Below are positions 59,930 through 64,000 of a stretch of DNA of 64,000 nucleotides, in pieces. Location: the NCBI GenBank assembly GCA_903632075.3, contig CAHIKZ030002026.1, positions 248,001-312,000 on the forward strand. The letters are read 5' to 3'. Source of the DNA: Acanthosepion pharaonis (taxonomy: Eukaryota; Mollusca; Cephalopoda; Sepiida; Sepiidae). The position numbers and the translations under genes are program-made. The notes beneath the pieces were generated by a model. That model was not told the DNA's origin and ran no database searches. It saw only the letters and a program-made list of their open reading frames with translations. Positions within the stretch are counted from its first letter, which is position 1, and every line of letters begins with the position of its first letter.

Positions 59930-60597
59930 TGTCTAGTGACACTAAGAGCAGAAACAGGAAATTACTTCTTTCATTTCGGGCTTTGCGCAATAGGCTCCAT
60001 GCATAATTTCCGGTTGAAGTTGATTAAATACAATCCAAATTAATATATGTTCACCAATAAGAAATGAGCGCGCCTGAAATAATCAACAGCTTAATCGGAG
60101 CCGCTTTCAACTTCGCTAACAATATAAATAGACCCCTGACTAAAAGAATAAACGTGAGACAAACACTTATAACTGTGAGGGGATACATCAAAGGCATCTC
60201 GGCTTCAACAACCACTACCACTACTCAAAACTTCCTCCTCATTTTCACCCACCTTTACTTCTCTCATACATTCTACTTCCTTTTTCTTATTCACAGGACA
60301 TCTTAACAAATGAAACTAGCATCTTTCAAAAACACTTCATTACTTTTACAAACACTTGAATTAATTGAAATGCATAAAAAAACAACATTTTATTTAATGT
60401 TACCTAAATACTAACCTTGTGCCATCTATGAACATTGTTTTTGCACAATACGAAACTACTTATTAATGTTTATATAAGTTATTATTGTTATACTCCAGGC
60501 CAGGATGTAGTTTATCGTATCTTATTTACTCATTCATACATCGTTTATAGTGGGTTAATCCTTACAAGGCCCAAAACCACACATTACCAAATTTAAC
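59930..60597 (+). repeat. 5' LTR of Gypsy-B
   Basis: It starts TGTCTAGTGACACTAAGAGC and shares GCGCAATAGGCTCCATG, TTGAAGTTGATTAA and ATATAAATAGACCC with the 3' LTR. The likely end is just before TGGTGACCAACCC at about 60,600, a plausible tRNA primer-binding site. Confidence 0.7.
60123..60130 (+). promoter_or_regulatory. TATA box of the Gypsy-B LTR
   Basis: TATAAATA is present here and is conserved in the 3' LTR at 62,832-62,839, about 200 bp inside each LTR. Confidence 0.5.
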
Positions 60598-60641
60598 CTG
60601 GTGACCAACCCAAAGTAATTTACGGAATACTAATCATCAAA

Positions 60642-60712
60642 AAGTTTGGTGGTAGTAGCAGTAGTTCAGGTTTTGATTCAAAACCTGAATTACTGCTACT
60701 ACCACCAAACTT
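60642..60712. repeat. 71-bp near-perfect palindrome in the Gypsy-B leader
   Basis: Arms of 35 bp surround a single central base at 60,677. The left arm starts AAGTTTGGTGGTAGTAGCAG and the right arm ends CTGCTACTACCACCAAACTT. The only mismatch is 60,664 G against 60,690 T, which still pairs as G-U in RNA. Confidence 0.95.
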
Positions 60713-60772
60713 AAACGATTTCTTCAAAAATGATAACAATGGCAGGAAAATGAATCGACGCGGAACAAATGT

Positions 60773-61260
60773 TTGATCAACCAAGATCCATCTATACAAG
60801 TCGTGACAATCAAAACACCCGTATTTATAGAAGTTAATGTGATCGCTTGGTTTTCCATGATAGAAGCACAATTCAACATTACGAACATTAAACAAGCTAG
60901 ACAAAAGTTTGATCATACTTTGGCAGCTCTTCCTCCAGATATAGTAGGAAAAATACCAACAATTATACTACATTCAAAGGACTATGATATCCTTAAGGAA
61001 ACATTAATTCATTCTTATGAAAAGTTGAAACCAGAGATGCTCGACAAACTGATGTCATCCTCAACCATATCAGGACGACCTTCAACTTATTTAAACGAAT
61101 TGATGTCGGAGTAAATGAAGACATTACCCGACACAAGTTTATACAAGCGCTAGCACTCTCTATAAAGCCAGTGATAGCTGTACAAACAGACCTGGAAACG
61201 GATCGGTTAGGAAAAATGTCAGACGATCTTCTATGTCTCAACAGACAAGAAACAACACAC
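60773..61260 (+). pseudogene. Gag relic of Gypsy-B
   Basis: The frame at 60,773-61,114 reads VTIKTPVFIEVNVIAWFSMI then EAQFNITNIKQARQKFDH, and ALPPDIVGKI. This is the capsid N-terminal pattern of Gypsy gag (A.WF..VEAQF....I......KF..V...L). It ends at a TAA (61,112-61,114), and a further frame (61,120-61,250) has ALSIKPVIAVQTDLETDRLG, the next gag helix pair. No zinc knuckle is seen. Confidence 0.75.
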
Positions 61261-61364
61261 ATTCAACAAGTATTCAGAGAAAACCAACAACGGCACACCC
61301 AACGACAACCGCATACATACCAAGATACAACAAAGGATTACCCACTTGTTATCTTCCCATTTCA

Positions 61365-62200
61365 CTTCAAAAACGAAGTAGTACTATGTGACGTGTCATT
61401 ACCTTTTCCACGACCTTTTTTGACGAAAAAGCTAAGGAAATCGATATTTGACAGTCTGCATAATTGGGACAACAGCCTTTATAAAAAATCATAAAATCAA
61501 GATAGTGTTGGCCTAAGATGGACAAGTCAATAAAGACTTGGTGTAAGGAATGCCAACATTGCCAGCAAGCGAAAATAACAATACATCAAAAAGTGCAGTG
61601 CAACCGTTCAAGTTGTCCTCCGGCCGCTTCCAGACGGTACATGTTGATATTGCTGGGTCCTTACCGCTAGTAAAGAACCCTACTGATCCTTATTTTTCAC
61701 CCTACCGTTTAACGTGTATTGACAGGAACACTAGATGAATTGAAGCATACCCAATATCGGAGATCACAGCGAAATTTGTATCAATAGCTTTCGTAGACTT
61801 ATGGATCTCTAGATTCGGTGCTCCACTCCATGTTGTTACAGGGAAAGGAAGCCAAATCGAATCTGAATTATTCACTGAATTGTCAAAAATAATTGGTTTT
61901 CACCGATTGAGAACAACAGCGTACCACCCGCAAACAAACTGTTTAGTAGAACGAGCACGGAGAACTCTGAAAATAGCAATAATAGCAAGAAAAGAATCCT
62001 GGTTGTCAGCTCTTCCCATTGGAATCAAGATAACACCTAATAAGTCAAATTAATCCTCGTTTACTGCACTAACGGGAAGTCAGGCTCAAGACATAGAATT
62101 AACAAACTTTCACATCAAGACTTTAGCTGAATAGATGCAAAGATTTCACATGGATAGATTTTCCAGCAGACAGATTTTCCAGCAGACATCTATACTCTAT
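61365..62200 (+). pseudogene. Integrase relic of Gypsy-B
   Basis: The zinc-binding region start KKLRKSIFDSLHN is near 61,430, and its HHCC partner is shifted and decayed at 61,470-61,560 (the track of CQ.C is broken). In the core, VQPFKLSSGRFQTVHVDIAG holds the first Asp. RLTCIDRNTR is followed by a TGA where Trp is expected. The second catalytic position reads VVTGKGSQIE, Gly replacing Asp. TTAYHPQTNCLVERARR holds the Glu. With the missing Asp and stop this domain is inactive. Confidence 0.8.
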
Positions 62201-62204
62201 ACCT

Positions 62205-62600
62205 AATTCATATATTCCTAGATTTACAAAGTTGTGAATATATTTGGCTGAGAATGAACAGAGTAGGAAAACCTTTGGAAGCGCCGTACACAGACCCATT
62301 CCAAGTAATAAGTCGATATAATAAATATTTTACAATCATAAATGTCCGATAATTCGCATAGAAACATTTCCATTAACAGACTAAAATCAGCATATATTTC
62401 TAAAACTACAAATTCAATGGATTTTGACGAAAGAAATCCGAAACTGAACAATCTCCAGTTTCATGTCGATGGAGCTGATGATGAAAAACAAATAACTAAA
62501 ACCAAATCCAGTAGAACCGTTAAATGGAGAAAAGGGAACATACTCATACTACTGAAAACCAACATACAAAAAGAAAACACCACATCACACTCCGTTTTCT
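62205..62600 (+). pseudogene. Integrase C-terminal tail of Gypsy-B
   Basis: A frame around 62,280-62,390 gives PYTDPFQVISRYNKYFTI, and the frame from 62,342 gives NISINRLKSAYIS, the segments that close Gypsy integrases (GP..V..R..K.F.I and VSIDRLKPA). The rest to 62,600 is basic and of unclear function. Confidence 0.55.
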
Positions 62601-62613
62601 GGGAGAAAAGTTA

Positions 62614-62870
62614 TGTAGTGACACTAAGAGCAGAAACAGGAAGTTACCTCTTTCATAGCTTAAATAAAACATAATGACTTATTTCGGGCCCTGCGCAATA
62701 GGCTCCATGTATAACTTCCGGTTGAAGTTGATTAACTACAATCCTAAATAAATATATGTTGATCAATAAGAAATGAGCATGCCTGAAATAATCAACAACC
62801 TAATCGGAACCTCTTTCAACTTCGTTAACAATATAAATAGACCCTGTCTAAAGAACAAATGAAAGAGATT
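62614..62870 (+). repeat. 3' LTR of Gypsy-B, truncated
   Basis: It matches the first 260 bp or so of the 5' LTR, including the TATA box, then diverges after AGACCCTGTCTAAAGA. The 3' half is lost or replaced. Confidence 0.7.
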
Positions 62871-62891
62871 CCAACAGGAGACACAAAGATA

Positions 62892-63395
62892 AAAGTCTAA
62901 AAGTTCATGGAAATGGTGATGATCAGTCATTTAAAAAAAAAAAAAAATTATTCATATTTATGTATAAGTTCTAAACATTTATGGGGCACTGAAAATTTGT
63001 CAATTTAATTATTTATCTTTCATTTAAAGCTAAATTGTAAGCTTCAGGAAGGCTTTTCATTTTTCAAAATTTATTTGAAATCTTACGTGTGCCGAATTCG
63101 CGGAGGTACCTATTTTAAATCGTTTGCTTTCCTTCGAAATCAGAATATTCCTTTACAAAAAATATCACATTTTATAAATAAAATGATTTTTAAAGGAATA
63201 TTTTGTGTTTAGCAAAAATACGAAACTGAAAGAGGAATTAATCATGAGGTAATTAAAAGAAACACACAAGAAATGCACTGAGTTCGCCGAAGACGTTAAG
63301 TCTAAAAGTTCAAGGAAATGGTGATAATCGATCATTTTTATTTTTTTATTCATATTTATGTGTAAGTTCTAAACATTTAGGGGACACCGAAAATG
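62892..63395 (+). repeat. Diverged direct repeat pair of about 100 bp
   Basis: 62,892-62,996 and 63,297-63,395 share AAGTCTAAAAGTTCA(T/A)GG, AATGGTGAT(G/A)ATC, ATTCATATTTATGT(A/G)TAA and GTTCTAAACATTTA, with small indels. The copies are about 400 bp apart. What they belong to is unknown. Confidence 0.75.
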
Positions 63396-64000
63396 TGTTC
63401 AGATGACCGACGTTACACTTTGACTTGTACGTATACAGAAACCAAAAACGATGGATTATTGATTATTTATTAACAATGCAAAGGCGTAAGAAGGAAAAGG
63501 GAGTTAATCTATTACATAATTGTTAACAAAAAAGATATACGAGAGTTGCTTCCCTTAGTAAACAAAAACTGGATTCGCACCATCTAAGGGACAGAATCGT
63601 TTATATTGTTCTAAAAATTTCTTCTGGTTATGTAGTTTTTCTTTTGTCTTTGTTTTAAGTTTAAAAAATAAAACACGCACCATTGATAGTAAGGATTTCT
63701 GGGTCCTTTTTTTTGCTGTCTTTACAGTTATTAACTCATTCACCCAAACCACTCAAATTTGATCAGGTAAATATGTCTGAAGCCTGAAGGAGATGGGAAG
63801 AGGAACTAATGTTATTTTTACAGGAAACCGAATCCGATACTAAACCTGGAAAAGTCCAAATTTCCATTTTTGAATAGAACAAAAGGAAGATAAATTTTTG
63901 AATAGGTTCGAAAATAATGACGATAAAGTGAATATTAAAGTAATTTTTTGACGTTTACATTCAGGTAACGAAAAAAATTTTTTTGTTGCAAATGTTCGAT
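63396..64000. other. No gene seen
   Basis: Short minus frames of about 62-65 residues have no recognisable motif. The window ends in AT-rich sequence. Confidence 0.4.

Larger units (their letters stand above)
59930..62870 (+). mobile_element. Second Ty3/Gypsy element (Gypsy-B), internally deleted
   Basis: Two direct repeats starting TGT(C)(T)AGTGACACTAAGAG (59,930 and 62,614) are the LTRs. Between them are a gag relic, part of integrase and an integrase tail. Protease, RT and RNase H are missing. It abuts the BEL/Pao relic at its left end, suggesting insertion next to or into that element. Confidence 0.8.

Overview
This window looks like intergenic and intronic DNA from an invertebrate animal nuclear genome, most likely a mollusc and plausibly a cephalopod. 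That assignment is an inference. It rests on an AT-rich background, very long TA and CA/TG microsatellites, tRNA-derived SINE heads, GT-AG introns, and a mixture of Ty3/Gypsy, BEL/Pao, Penelope-like, RTE and Tx1/L1-like retroelements with Tc1-like DNA transposons. I see no operons, no ribosome binding sites, no CRISPR array and no rRNA or functional tRNA gene. The only host-type gene is a phytanoyl-CoA dioxygenase (PhyH) family gene, spread over at least five exons at 47.4-51.9 kb and apparently inactivated.

Layout. 1-10.2 kb: a Ty3/Gypsy element on the minus strand with gag, protease, RT/RNase H, integrase and an env-like gene, between a partial left LTR and a long right LTR; most frames are broken. 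10.2-13.9 kb: AT-rich DNA with small repeats. 14.0-22.3 kb: two copies of one APE-type non-LTR retrotransposon, back to back. The minus copy carries ORF1 and the 5' half of ORF2; the plus copy carries the 3' half of ORF2 and the 3' UTR. 23.5-24.95 kb: a diverged solo LTR related to the first Gypsy element. 26.2-27.8 kb: a Tc1-like transposon with an intact 338-aa DD37E transposase, about 210-bp inverted repeats and flanking TA. 29.7-31.3 kb: a broken RTE-type reverse transcriptase.

32-43 kb: a tRNA-derived SINE, several Penelope-like (PLE) RT and GIY-YIG fragments in both orientations, and a large microsatellite-rich inverted repeat (34.36-36.6 and 38.65-40.15 kb) around the central PLE pieces. 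43-46.2 kb: SINEs and a non-autonomous Tc1-like element with terminal inverted repeats. 47.4-51.9 kb: the PhyH gene, with a Tc1-like relic and a double hairpin in its first visible intron. 52-53.7 kb: two more Tc1-like relics. 56.0-56.6 kb: a tandem repeat of about 50 bp. 57-59.9 kb: a decayed BEL/Pao element on the minus strand, split by a short dispersed repeat. 59.9-62.9 kb: a second Ty3/Gypsy element on the plus strand that has lost protease and RT. 62.9-64 kb: non-coding DNA with a diverged direct repeat.

Almost everything coding belongs to selfish elements, most of them dead. The likeliest still-functional protein is the DD37E transposase. The points most worth follow-up are the env-bearing Gypsy element with enhancer-like LTR repeats, the DD37E element with doubled repeat motifs, the rearranged PLE cluster with its palindrome, and the PhyH gene whose exon phases are intact while its reading frame carries two stops and a frameshift.
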